Origin: Xylanibacter ruminicola
Lineage (GTDB): Bacteria; Bacteroidota; Bacteroidia; Bacteroidales; Bacteroidaceae
Direction: 5' to 3'
NCBI RefSeq assembly: GCF_900107775.1
Contig: NZ_FNRF01000005.1
Location: 1-64,000 of the forward strand
Length of the DNA stretch: 64,000 nt
Shown piece by piece: positions 9,224-17,482 of the stretch (position 1 is the stretch's first letter; each line of letters begins with the position of its first letter). The notes beneath the pieces are model-generated. The model had not been told where the DNA came from and made no database searches. It saw only the letters and a program-made list of their open reading frames with translations. The position numbers and the translations under genes were made by a program.

Positions 9224-9272
9224 AATCGTACTTATTTTTTTGTTAATACTTTGTTTTTTAATTTTCACATTG

Positions 9273-9303
9273 CAAAGTTACGATCATTTCATATTATATG
9301 CAA
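9273..9303 (-). promoter_or_regulatory. Promoter of DUF3836-permease 2 unit
   Basis: On the minus strand there is TAACTTTG (9273-9280) and TTG (9301-9303) separated by 20 bases, with the operator copy B starting 26 bases beyond. Confidence 0.75.
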
Positions 9304-9329
9304 GCTTTTTTGAGTGCCCGGAGGCCGTT

Positions 9330-9369
9330 CGTCTAATCTTTATACACACTATCGTATGATTTATTTACA
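9330..9369. promoter_or_regulatory. Export-island operator, copy B
   Basis: CGTCTAATCTTTATACA (9330-9346) and CGTATGATTTATTTACA (9353-9369) are separated by 6 bases. It is the second of three copies with identical geometry, and it lies between the end of permease 3 and the DUF3836 promoter. Confidence 0.75.
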
Positions 9370-9378
9370 CCACCCTGA

Positions 9379-11733
9379 TTATTCGGTTTTGATACTCTCA
9401 ACCGGGTTGGTACGCACAGCCTTTATTATCTGGATACTGACAGAAAGAACAGCTACCAGAAGGGCGAATGCACAGGTGACGGCGAATATCCATGGGCTGA
9501 GACTGATACGATAGCTGAAGTTGCTTAACCAATCGTTCATCACATACCACGACAGCGGGATGGCGATCACAAACGATACCAACAACGGCGCACAGAACGT
9601 ACGCAGCATGAGCATCATCACCTCGTGCGAGGTAGATCCCATAATCTTACGGATACCTATATCCTTCTGTCGCTGTCGGATAAAGAAGAGCGACATGCCG
9701 ATAAAGCCCAAGACAGATACCACGATGGCGATGAGCGTAAAGAGCGTGATGAGCTTCAGCGTATGCTGTTGGTCCTTGAAAGTCTCAGCAATGCTCTCCT
9801 CAATACTCAGCACTCTTTCTTCTCCAGAGTCATCCAGCTTTTTCATCATCTCCTCGAAGGCAGCCTTCGCTTTTTTATCGCCACTTGTCTTCACCAGAAA
9901 CCAAGGGAACTCTTTGTCCTTCTGTACGCGGATGGCAAAGGGTTGTATCGGCGAAAGCACATTGATAGAATGGAACTCTTCGAGTACTCCCGTGATCTGA
10001 TCTTTTCCCCCATCATACCAGCCTATTTCACGTGAATCAAATTTATTGTCTAACTGCCGTAATGCCTCATCATTCAGATAAATGCCATCAGCACTAGTTC
10101 CATGATTATGCCTGACCTGCAGTCCCAACAGTTCGAAAGCGGTCTTGTCCATATCCGTCTCAAACAAAGATACGAACTTGTCATCACGCACAATGACATA
10201 AACACCAGTATGAAACTGGGTGAATGTGGAACCACTAAAAGTTCCGATCTTCTCGACAAAGGGCATCTTCTCCAGCTGACTTCTGACAACCTGCTCCTTC
10301 CCTTCAGGACTGATGATGTAGAAGAGATGTTCTGTGTTAAAACCAAGGGGAGCATGGATAAGATGATGCAACTGAAGCCAGATAACCAAACTGGCAGTAA
10401 GCATCGTAACGGTAATGACATTCTGCAGAATGATGAACACCTTGCCCAGCACCATCTTGGAACGGAAACGGAAATTACCTTTCACAATATCAATGGGCTG
10501 ATAGCGTGTCATCTGCCATGAGGGCAGTAAACCAGAAACGATACCGACCAACAAGATGCCTCCAAGACAGATACTTACACTTACGATGTTGATATCATCT
10601 ATGATGGCAATCTTACCCTTAAACAGATTCATCGCATCATCCTGGAAACTGAACGCCAATGCCAATCCTATAGCGAAAGAGAAAGCTACCATCAACGTTG
10701 ATTCGCCAATCAGTTTCCACGCGATCATATGTTGACTACTACCGAAGAGGCGACGAGTGGCCATTTCCTTGGAACGGAATCCCGTATTTGCTACAGTCAG
10801 ATTAATATAGTTGGTGATGGCAAAGAAGAGCAGAGCAAGCACGGCTGTAATCAAAATATGCAGGCGTGTTTTGTCGCCTTTCTGCAGTCCCTTTCCATCA
10901 TTCTGAGGTGCAAACATCACTTCTTTGAGCGGCGTTACACTCACCTTATATTCTCCGAAAGGAATGAAATAGTTATTGACTATATAGTTATCAATGGTTT
11001 TCTTCTTGTTATCGAGAGTCATCCCTGGACGGAGCATGAAGAACACCTTGCAGGCCCCTGCATTACTGAAGGCATAGGAGTAGCTAGGAAACTCAGAACC
11101 CAGCATCTGCGGATAGCGTTTCATATTAGCAATGATCTGCGTCTCGTTAGGCAGCACTGTATGGTCGAAGTCCTTTGCAACGGCACTAACGGTATATACC
11201 AACGTGCTGTCGTAAACAGTATTTCCTGGTTCCACATCATACTCGCCTACAATCTGTACTGATTCGCCAATAGGATTCTTATCTCCAAACAGTCGGTGAG
11301 CCAGTCGTTCTGTGATGACACATTTATCTGGGGAGTTTAAGGCTGTTTGACGACTTCCTGTCTCCAACTCAAAGTCGAAGAACTGGAAAAAAGTGGAGTC
11401 TGCCACCATGATGATGCCATTTTCGTTTTCGCCGTCCTTCGCCTCCTGCCGACCATACTTGATTTTTCCCCTCACACTCATCACACAGCATTTCTGCTCT
11501 ATCTCAGGACACATATCCTTGATTTTCTCTGCTGCCTGAGGCCACATGGAGAAACTCGTCTGATCACCCATCAGCACGATACGATCGGCATGCTGGTGCC
11601 ACGAGTCGATGCTGTACTGGCGCCAGGTGTAGTCGCCCAGCAGGATGATAAACATTAACGACACTACAAGCCCTACCACATTAATTAATGTGTAGAGCTT
11701 GTTGCGCGAGAGGAATCGAAAGTAACTTTTCAT
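9379..11733 (-). CDS. FtsX-type ABC transporter permease 3
   Basis: A 784-residue permease with the same double TM-periplasmic-3TM layout and the FtsX signature RQRQKDIGIRKIMGST. It is a tandem paralog of permease 2, sharing the N-terminus MKSYFRFLSRNKLYTLINVV and a C-terminus that differs at only a few residues, but diverging across the second periplasmic domain. It follows permease 4 by 13 bases and is the last gene of the tolC-hlyD-permease 4-permease 3 operon. Operator copy B begins 10 bases after its stop codon on the promoter side of the next unit. The substrate is unknown. Confidence 0.85.
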   Translation of the reverse strand: MKSYFRFLSRNKLYTLINVVGLVVSLMFIILLGDYTWRQYSIDSWHQHADRIVLMGDQTSFSMWPQAAEKIKDMCPEIEQKCCVMSVRGKIKYGRQEAKDGENENGIIMVADSTFFQFFDFELETGSRQTALNSPDKCVITERLAHRLFGDKNPIGESVQIVGEYDVEPGNTVYDSTLVYTVSAVAKDFDHTVLPNETQIIANMKRYPQMLGSEFPSYSYAFSNAGACKVFFMLRPGMTLDNKKKTIDNYIVNNYFIPFGEYKVSVTPLKEVMFAPQNDGKGLQKGDKTRLHILITAVLALLFFAITNYINLTVANTGFRSKEMATRRLFGSSQHMIAWKLIGESTLMVAFSFAIGLALAFSFQDDAMNLFKGKIAIIDDINIVSVSICLGGILLVGIVSGLLPSWQMTRYQPIDIVKGNFRFRSKMVLGKVFIILQNVITVTMLTASLVIWLQLHHLIHAPLGFNTEHLFYIISPEGKEQVVRSQLEKMPFVEKIGTFSGSTFTQFHTGVYVIVRDDKFVSLFETDMDKTAFELLGLQVRHNHGTSADGIYLNDEALRQLDNKFDSREIGWYDGGKDQITGVLEEFHSINVLSPIQPFAIRVQKDKEFPWFLVKTSGDKKAKAAFEEMMKKLDDSGEERVLSIEESIAETFKDQQHTLKLITLFTLIAIVVSVLGFIGMSLFFIRQRQKDIGIRKIMGSTSHEVMMLMLRTFCAPLLVSFVIAIPLSWYVMNDWLSNFSYRISLSPWIFAVTCAFALLVAVLSVSIQIIKAVRTNPVESIKTE

Positions 11734-11746
11734 ACGGTTTTATGGT

Positions 11747-14125
11747 TTATTCGTTCTTAATGTTGTTGATAGGATTCTCGGTGGCGGCGCGCCATCCCTG
11801 CAGGGCGGCAGTAAGCACATTTACTACCAGCACGATGATCAGCGAGAGTACCAACGGCGTGAACTGCATCTCTACATGCAAACCTGATATACTGCCTGCC
11901 GTAGGTGCCAGCCAGTAAGCCAACGGGATAGCAATGATGGCGGCTACCAGCGACTGTACAAACACGGTTCGTAACAGGTGCAGGGTGATACTGCTTACTT
12001 CGGCACCAAACACTCGGCGCACGGCTATCTCGCGCCTACGCTGACCCACAAAGTAACTGTTCATCGCCATCAGTCCCAGGATCGCTATCAGCAAAGCTAC
12101 AAACGTAAACACGGTAAGCACACTCAGGAATCGCTCGTAATCCTCGTACCATTCCTGATGTTTCTGTTCAAGCGAATGGGCCTCGGGGGCTTCATGACCA
12201 GTGAGTTCCTGGAACAAGGTTTTCATCTTTGCCTCTACCCGCTCGCGATCGCCATGATATTTCACAATCGTCATACGTGGCGAGCCGTACATGCGCTGCA
12301 CAAAACTGGTGCTATCGTCGCGATACTCATCAACCTTATCTATCAGGATAGGCGTGGGATGCATCTCCTCGTTCATCACGGTCTGGTAAATGATATCGGG
12401 ATAAAGCGCTGCGATATGGAAGCTCATATTGCCACTATTAGTCACAACCTCTTTGGCATCATCGCTCTTACCAAACTGGCGCAGCAACTGGTGGTTCACA
12501 CCTACTCCATTATCCGAATAAGTCTTCTCAGGATGCAGGTTCAAGATATTGAAGAAACAACTGTCGCCCATGAAATAGCGCATACTTACCACCGTACCAT
12601 CGTCGGCCTGGGTGGTGTTGTTCTCCAGGAAATCGAGCGGTGTACCATAGCCATAGCCCACGCCATCAACCTCGGGCATCTGCAATAACTTCTGGCGATA
12701 GGTCTGGCGCTGCGTCAAGCTCAGGTTATTGATACCCCAGGTTTCCAGGATATTCTCGTAATCATAACCCAAGGGCTGATGCATTTTTTCACGGATGTTG
12801 CCACTCAACAGCAGGGTAACGGTGAGCATCACGATGGCAAACACAGCCTGAATCACCATCAGCACATGGCTCCAACGCTGACGAACACGACGTCGGAATG
12901 TACCACGAACGATATCGATAGGCTGATAGCCACTGAGTATCGAGGCGGGCACAAAACCTGCCAGCGCGCCTACCACAGCGATGATGAGCACAAAGCCGAT
13001 GATTGTAACGATGCCTGTATCCTTCAACAGATCCATCGGACAGGCGGCCATCTCGATAGCCTTATCCTGCAAGGCAAGGGCAACCAGATAAGCCACACCA
13101 AAAGCAATGGCTGTAAAGAAGATGCTCTCGCCTATCAGCTTCAGGAATACCTGCAAACGCGACAGACCTAACAGGCGACGTGTAGCCATCTCCTTCGAGC
13201 GCTCGGTGGTGAGCGACACACTCAAGTTGACATAATTAAAGATGGCGAACACCAGCACTAACAGGGCTATCACCACATAGAGGTGAGCCATATCGCGATT
13301 GCCGTGGTTCAGGTCGCCCGACTGGAATGAACATTCCTTGGCGTCGTAATACAGATTGGTCAGCGATGTAAGCACCACCTTCTTAACAGCCTCCATGCGA
13401 TAGAGCCAGAAGAAGGTCTTCATATACTCGCGCATGGCATCGGCCTTACTGCGCAGGTCGGCACCCTCTTTCTCCATCAGAAATAGCACCGTACTGCCGG
13501 CATTGGTCATCTCCTCGGTATAAGCCGAATAGTTAAAATGCTTATGGCTTTCGAGGTTCACCACGCACTCATGACTGCTGGGGATGACAGAGCGGTCGAA
13601 ATCGTCCATCACACCGCTGATGGTATAGGTAACATGCCCGTCGGGATCGTTCTTATCACCCAGCACCACCTCCTTACCTACCGCATCGCCCTCGGGCCAA
13701 TAGCGCTCGGCAAAGCTCTTGCTCACCACCATCTGGTTGGGAGCCTGCAGCACCTTGTGCTTGTCACCTGTCAGCAACGGGTAGTCGAAAAACTCAAAGA
13801 AGTTAGGCGCCACCACCAGGATTTTGGTTTTGGCCTCCATGCCACGGATATCGAAGGAGGCATCATAACCAGAGACAGCGCACCAGGCTTCGATTTCAGG
13901 GAAACGGTCCTGCAATTTCTGTCCCACACGGAAGTGCGACATGGTAAACTCCTCGTTGCCCAATGCGAAGATACGCTCGCCACGGGTCTGGTAGTTCTCT
14001 ACTGATGTCTGACGGTAGATCAAATCGCCCAACAGAAGCAGGAAGGCCATCGAGAGGCACAAGCCTACGATATTAATGATGGTAAAGAGTCTATGGCGAC
14101 TCAGAAACTTAAAATAGCTTTTCAT
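11747..14125 (-). CDS. FtsX-type ABC transporter permease 4
   Basis: A 792-residue permease with two FtsX-type membrane halves and two periplasmic MacB-like domains. The C-terminal signature is GQRRREIAVRRVFGAE and the end is ATENPINNIKNE. It is clearly related to permeases 2 and 3 (N-terminus MKSYFKFLSRHRLFTIINIVG), but more distantly. It starts 6 bases after the HlyD-type gene, so translation is likely coupled. Together with TolC, HlyD and the shared ATPase it makes a plausible tripartite MacAB-TolC-like exporter spanning both membranes. Confidence 0.85.
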   Translation of the reverse strand: MKSYFKFLSRHRLFTIINIVGLCLSMAFLLLLGDLIYRQTSVENYQTRGERIFALGNEEFTMSHFRVGQKLQDRFPEIEAWCAVSGYDASFDIRGMEAKTKILVVAPNFFEFFDYPLLTGDKHKVLQAPNQMVVSKSFAERYWPEGDAVGKEVVLGDKNDPDGHVTYTISGVMDDFDRSVIPSSHECVVNLESHKHFNYSAYTEEMTNAGSTVLFLMEKEGADLRSKADAMREYMKTFFWLYRMEAVKKVVLTSLTNLYYDAKECSFQSGDLNHGNRDMAHLYVVIALLVLVFAIFNYVNLSVSLTTERSKEMATRRLLGLSRLQVFLKLIGESIFFTAIAFGVAYLVALALQDKAIEMAACPMDLLKDTGIVTIIGFVLIIAVVGALAGFVPASILSGYQPIDIVRGTFRRRVRQRWSHVLMVIQAVFAIVMLTVTLLLSGNIREKMHQPLGYDYENILETWGINNLSLTQRQTYRQKLLQMPEVDGVGYGYGTPLDFLENNTTQADDGTVVSMRYFMGDSCFFNILNLHPEKTYSDNGVGVNHQLLRQFGKSDDAKEVVTNSGNMSFHIAALYPDIIYQTVMNEEMHPTPILIDKVDEYRDDSTSFVQRMYGSPRMTIVKYHGDRERVEAKMKTLFQELTGHEAPEAHSLEQKHQEWYEDYERFLSVLTVFTFVALLIAILGLMAMNSYFVGQRRREIAVRRVFGAEVSSITLHLLRTVFVQSLVAAIIAIPLAYWLAPTAGSISGLHVEMQFTPLVLSLIIVLVVNVLTAALQGWRAATENPINNIKNE

Positions 14126-14131
14126 AACACA

Positions 14132-15385
14132 TTACTTTATTACCAACACTTCGTTATCCTTAAATGCTTCGTAACCACTGGTAACCACGCGCTCGCCTGG
14201 TTCCAAACCTTCGAGAATCTCGTAGTACTGTGGGTTCTGGCGACCTACACGGATGTTACGGCGATAGGCCTTAGAGCCACTCTTGTCGAGTACAAATATC
14301 CACTGGCCTCCTGTGGTCTGGAAGAATGTACCACGAGGAATGATGATGGCCTGCTCGGGCTGACCCAGTTCAAGGTCGATATAGTAGGTCTGACCAGAAC
14401 GGATGTTCTCCGGACGCGCACCTTTGAAGATGAAATCGCAGCGAAACTTACCATCGCGCACCTCAGGATACACCTTGCGCACCTGCAACTGGTACTGCTT
14501 GTCGCCACGGGTAAAGGTAGCTGTAAGACCTGGACGAACGCGGTCGATATAATGCTCGTCGATGCTGGCCTGCACCTTATAATCCGAGAGGTCGTTCAAC
14601 TGACCGATCTTCTGTCCAGGCTGAATGCTCTGTCCTAACTCCACATCCAGCAGTCCCAGTTCGCCATCGATAGCCGAACGGATTTCGAGCTTATCCTTAC
14701 GCTGGCGCACCAGCACCACGTTCTTACGCATGTTCTGGAGATTGTCCTCCATCTGGTCCATCTGAACGGTGCGATAGATAGAGTCCTGCTTCAGGCGCTT
14801 GGTAATGAGCGAACGCTTCTTGGCAGAGAGCTGGTAATCCTCCTGCGACTTGATGTAATCCTCCTTACTAATCAGTTTCTCGGCATACAGACGCTTGTTC
14901 TGATCGTAGGTACGCTGTTTGCGATGGGTGTCCATATCCAACTGAGCCTGCTCGGTTTGGTTGTTCAGGCGGTCCTGTTGCATAGCCACCTGGGTGTTAC
15001 GCAGCAGGTTCTGCTTCTCGGCCAGTTCGGCCTCGGCATTCAGAATCTGTAGGTCGAGGTTCGAGTTGCTCAATCGAACAATCACATCGCCCTTGTGCAC
15101 CATCGTACCTTCTTCAACCACCTTCTCCATCACGATACCACCTTCCTCGGGCGAAATCTGTACTATCTGGATGGGCAGCACCTGTCCGTTGGTACGTACA
15201 TAGTCCTTAAACTCGGCGCGCTGTGCTTCGCTAATGGTCATCTCGTCCTTGTTCACCTTGAGCGTCGAGGCATGGTTGCCGAAAATCAGCCAAGCTAACA
15301 TGACTAACAACAAGCTACCGCCTGCGGCATATGGCCAATACTTCTTCAGTTGCTGACTCTTAGTTTTTTCAATTACTCTGTCCAT
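14132..15385 (-). CDS. HlyD/MacA-type periplasmic adaptor
   Basis: A 417-residue membrane-fusion protein. A single N-terminal TM helix (about 18-36) is followed by a split lipoyl-like region (GGIVMEKVVEEGTMVHKGD), a long coiled-coil hairpin (about 115-230), the second lipoyl half (IDGELGLLDVELGQSIQPGQ), and beta-barrel and membrane-proximal domains ending GLEPGERVVTSGYEAFKDNE. The protein would link the inner-membrane permease to the outer-membrane TolC channel. Its start overlaps the end of tolC by 13 bases, which indicates translational coupling. The following permease gene is 6 bases away. Confidence 0.88.
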   Translation of the reverse strand: MDRVIEKTKSQQLKKYWPYAAGGSLLLVMLAWLIFGNHASTLKVNKDEMTISEAQRAEFKDYVRTNGQVLPIQIVQISPEEGGIVMEKVVEEGTMVHKGDVIVRLSNSNLDLQILNAEAELAEKQNLLRNTQVAMQQDRLNNQTEQAQLDMDTHRKQRTYDQNKRLYAEKLISKEDYIKSQEDYQLSAKKRSLITKRLKQDSIYRTVQMDQMEDNLQNMRKNVVLVRQRKDKLEIRSAIDGELGLLDVELGQSIQPGQKIGQLNDLSDYKVQASIDEHYIDRVRPGLTATFTRGDKQYQLQVRKVYPEVRDGKFRCDFIFKGARPENIRSGQTYYIDLELGQPEQAIIIPRGTFFQTTGGQWIFVLDKSGSKAYRRNIRVGRQNPQYYEILEGLEPGERVVTSGYEAFKDNEVLVIK

Positions 15386-16707
15386 ATTGTTTCTCCTTTA
15401 TAATATCTTACTAATTGTTCCTTCACCATAGCCATGAGCTGACATTGCAGCAGGGTGGCTTTTGAGTTGAGTAGCTGTGCCGATGTGGTGTGCAGATCGA
15501 TGGCTGTTGCAAGTCCCTCTTCGAACTGTCGACGGGTAAGCTGATAGCTCAGCGAGTCGGCCTGCACCTTCTTCTCCATCTGTATGGTCTGCTTCTGATA
15601 GCCCTGCCAGTCGTTCCAAGCCTCAGTGCTCAGTTTGGTCAGTTCCAACTGCTTCTGGTCGTAAGCCTCCTGGGCAATCTTGTAGTTGTTCTTGGCCTTG
15701 CGGATGCTGGTAAGGGTTTGCAAACGGTTGAACAGGGGGATGTTGAGTGATACACCCAGATACTCACCCATATTGTTCTTCATCTGGTTGCGGAATGTCT
15801 CCGCAGCATCGTTATGCAATGTTTTGTAATAAGTGGTGCTCAGACCCGCACTCAGAGAGAGTGATGGATAAAGAGAAGCGCGAGCCTGATGCCACTCATG
15901 TTTCGATGCCTGCATGCGATAACGGGCCACCTGAAGTTCTGGATGGCGCTCGTTATCCAGATTTTTTTCTTGCGTTGGGAATGAATTGTTCCCACACTGG
16001 GAATCAAATGTTCCCACGTTGGGAATATATTCCAGGCTCAGACTATCACTCAAAGGATAGTTCATGGCCTTTTTCAGTTCCAATATAGCCGAGGCATAAA
16101 GGTTCTGCTGGCGTGTCAGCTCGTAATCGGCCTCAGCCTGTTGCGATTCCACCTGAGCCACATCAGCAGCACTCTTTCGCCCCACCTCTTCAAGCACTTT
16201 TACCTGCTTGAGCAACAACAACGTCTCTTCAACTTTCTCTTCGGCCATTTTTACTAATCCATCGTAATAAGCCACGCTGGTATAGGCCTGCAGTACGTCG
16301 AGAGCTGTCTGATCCTGACGCTGGCGCAGACTGGCGCGTCCCATCAACTCGCTGGCCTTAGCGGCCTTGAGGGCATGCAGACGACTGAATCCATCAAATA
16401 CTGGCAACGACGCCGAGAGTTGATAACCATTATAAAAGGTACTCACATCGGTATAGCCGTTGGTCTCTGGGTCGATGGCACGACCAAAGTTATACTGGGC
16501 ACCGATGTATCCATCCACAGAAGGCAGGAAATTACCGATAGCACCTGTCTTCGATGCCTTATAGTTGTCGAGTTCCAACTCGGCCTGTTTCACCTCGTGG
16601 TTATGCTGCACCGCATACTGCATGCATTGCTGCATGGTCATCTGTTGCGCCTGAACCGAATTCAAACACAGAGATACAGAGATACAGAGGATGATCGACT
16701 TTTTCAT
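15373..16707 (-). CDS. TolC-family outer-membrane efflux protein
   Basis: A 444-residue outer-membrane factor with a signal peptide (MKKSIILCISVSLCLNSVQA) and the two long helical repeats of the family, beginning MQQCMQYAVQHNHEVKQAEL and TSIRKAKNNYKIAQEAYDQ. It would form the channel of the tripartite exporter with the HlyD and permease proteins downstream. It is the first gene of its operon, 99 bases after the -7 element. Odd point: residues around 230-245 are encoded by three 22-base palindromic repeats (15976-16041) that look like an in-frame intergenic-type repeat, giving a Cys-, Asn- and Ser-rich loop not expected in the family. Confidence 0.87.
   Translation of the reverse strand: MKKSIILCISVSLCLNSVQAQQMTMQQCMQYAVQHNHEVKQAELELDNYKASKTGAIGNFLPSVDGYIGAQYNFGRAIDPETNGYTDVSTFYNGYQLSASLPVFDGFSRLHALKAAKASELMGRASLRQRQDQTALDVLQAYTSVAYYDGLVKMAEEKVEETLLLLKQVKVLEEVGRKSAADVAQVESQQAEADYELTRQQNLYASAILELKKAMNYPLSDSLSLEYIPNVGTFDSQCGNNSFPTQEKNLDNERHPELQVARYRMQASKHEWHQARASLYPSLSLSAGLSTTYYKTLHNDAAETFRNQMKNNMGEYLGVSLNIPLFNRLQTLTSIRKAKNNYKIAQEAYDQKQLELTKLSTEAWNDWQGYQKQTIQMEKKVQADSLSYQLTRRQFEEGLATAIDLHTTSAQLLNSKATLLQCQLMAMVKEQLVRYYKGETIWTE
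15976..16041. repeat. Three 22-base palindromic repeats inside tolC
   Basis: Copies begin at 15976, 15998 and 16020, exactly 22 bases apart. Each is an imperfect palindrome of the form TGGGAA, about 7 bases, TTCCCA; the third is shortened in the middle. The total of 66 bases keeps the tolC frame open. Confidence 0.8.
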
Positions 16708-16805
16708 ATCGCGTTATTTTTAAATTTTGGTGCAAGGACAGTGCAAACCGAATGCAGAGAGCTTGCTCTTTGCTGAGGTGCAGCCTGTTCTCGCAATTTT
16801 TATTG

Positions 16806-16836
16806 CAAAGATAGGGTAATAAATATTACCTGCCAA
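16806..16836 (-). promoter_or_regulatory. Promoter of the tolC operon
   Basis: On the minus strand there is TATCTTTG (16806-16813) and TTG (16834-16836) separated by 20 bases. Operator copy C starts 26 bases beyond. Neither a -24 GG nor a -12 GC sigma-54 element was recognised. Confidence 0.75.
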
Positions 16837-16862
16837 GCAAAAATAGGGCTCCAAAGGCTGAT

Positions 16863-16902
16863 TGTCTAAAATTTATACACCCTTTTGTATGACTTTTATA
16901 CA
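16863..16902. promoter_or_regulatory. Export-island operator, copy C
   Basis: TGTCTAAAATTTATACA (16863-16879) and TGTATGACTTTTATACA (16886-16902) are separated by 6 bases. Each 17-mer is a near palindrome, and the pair is also an inverted repeat. For the tolC operon it lies far upstream (about -64 to -103), a position typical of activator sites. For the response-regulator gene on the other strand it overlaps the -33 region, which suggests autoregulation. Confidence 0.78.
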
Positions 16903-16918
16903 ATTCTTCGTATCTTTG
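16884..16918 (+). promoter_or_regulatory. Promoter of the response regulator-kinase pair
   Basis: TATCTTTG is at 16911-16918. The nearest TTTG is at 16884-16887 with a 23-base spacer, longer than ideal, and it lies inside operator copy C. The start codon follows 17 bases after the -7 element. Confidence 0.6.
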
Positions 16919-16935
16919 CACACAAAAATTACATT

Positions 16936-17463
16936 ATGAACAAGTACGGAACCATATTAATCGTTGATGATAACGCGGCCATCCTTACCGCTATGCGTTA
17001 TCTGCTTGACGGCACTTTCGAACAGGTGCTGACAACCACTAACCCCGATGACATCCTGAAACTGATGGCGCAGCAAACCATCGACATCGTAGTACTCGAC
17101 ATGAACTTCACCCTTGGTGTGAACAATGGTAACGAGGGGCTTTTCTGGCTTCGCACCATCCGCAAACAGCACCCCGAGACACCTGTGGTACTACTCACAG
17201 CCTATGCCGACATCAACCTGGCGGTAAAGGGACTGAAGAACGGCGCCGCCGACTTTATCACCAAGCCTTGGGATAACGACGAACTGCTACGCAAACTGAA
17301 GGATGTGCTCGACATGCAGAACGAAATCGTTAGTCTCGACGAGGTAGAACAGGAGCATATCCGTCGCACCATCGACCACTGTCATGGTAATCTCACGCAA
17401 GCCGCCCAGTTGCTGGGTATCACCCGTCAGACTCTTTACAACAAGATGAAGCGACTTAGTTAG
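16936..17463 (+). CDS. Response regulator: receiver plus Fis-type HTH, no AAA+ domain
   Basis: A 175-residue protein. Residues 5-125 are a CheY-like receiver with the acidic pair Asp11/Asp12, the phospho-acceptor Asp55 in VVLDMNF, Thr88 and Lys110. Residues about 136-174 are a Fis-type helix-turn-helix (GNLTQAAQLLGITRQTLYNK) of the NtrC type. The central sigma-54-activating AAA+ domain that normally joins these parts in NtrC relatives is absent, as in RegA/PrrA-type regulators. The frame extends upstream to 16885, but the -7 element at 16911 makes the ATG at 16936 the start. It pairs with the kinase gene downstream and very probably binds the 40-base operators of the export island. Confidence 0.87.
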   Translation: MNKYGTILIVDDNAAILTAMRYLLDGTFEQVLTTTNPDDILKLMAQQTIDIVVLDMNFTLGVNNGNEGLFWLRTIRKQHPETPVVLLTAYADINLAVKGLKNGAADFITKPWDNDELLRKLKDVLDMQNEIVSLDEVEQEHIRRTIDHCHGNLTQAAQLLGITRQTLYNKMKRLS

Positions 17464-17482
17464 TTGACAGTTGATAGTTATG
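17456..17482 (+). repeat. Heptad repeat at the kinase start codon
   Basis: Units AGTTGAC, AGTTGAT and AGTTATG follow each other between the response-regulator stop and the kinase ATG, which forms part of the last unit. Confidence 0.5.

Noticed and set aside
15976..16041. CRISPR-like array in tolC
   Set aside because: Units are 22 bases, palindromic, contiguous without spacers, and only three in number.
16708..16935. Sigma-54 (-24/-12) promoter for the tolC operon
   Set aside because: I looked because of the Fis-type HTH regulator, but found no GG/GC pair with the right spacing, while a perfect TAnnTTTG promoter is present.
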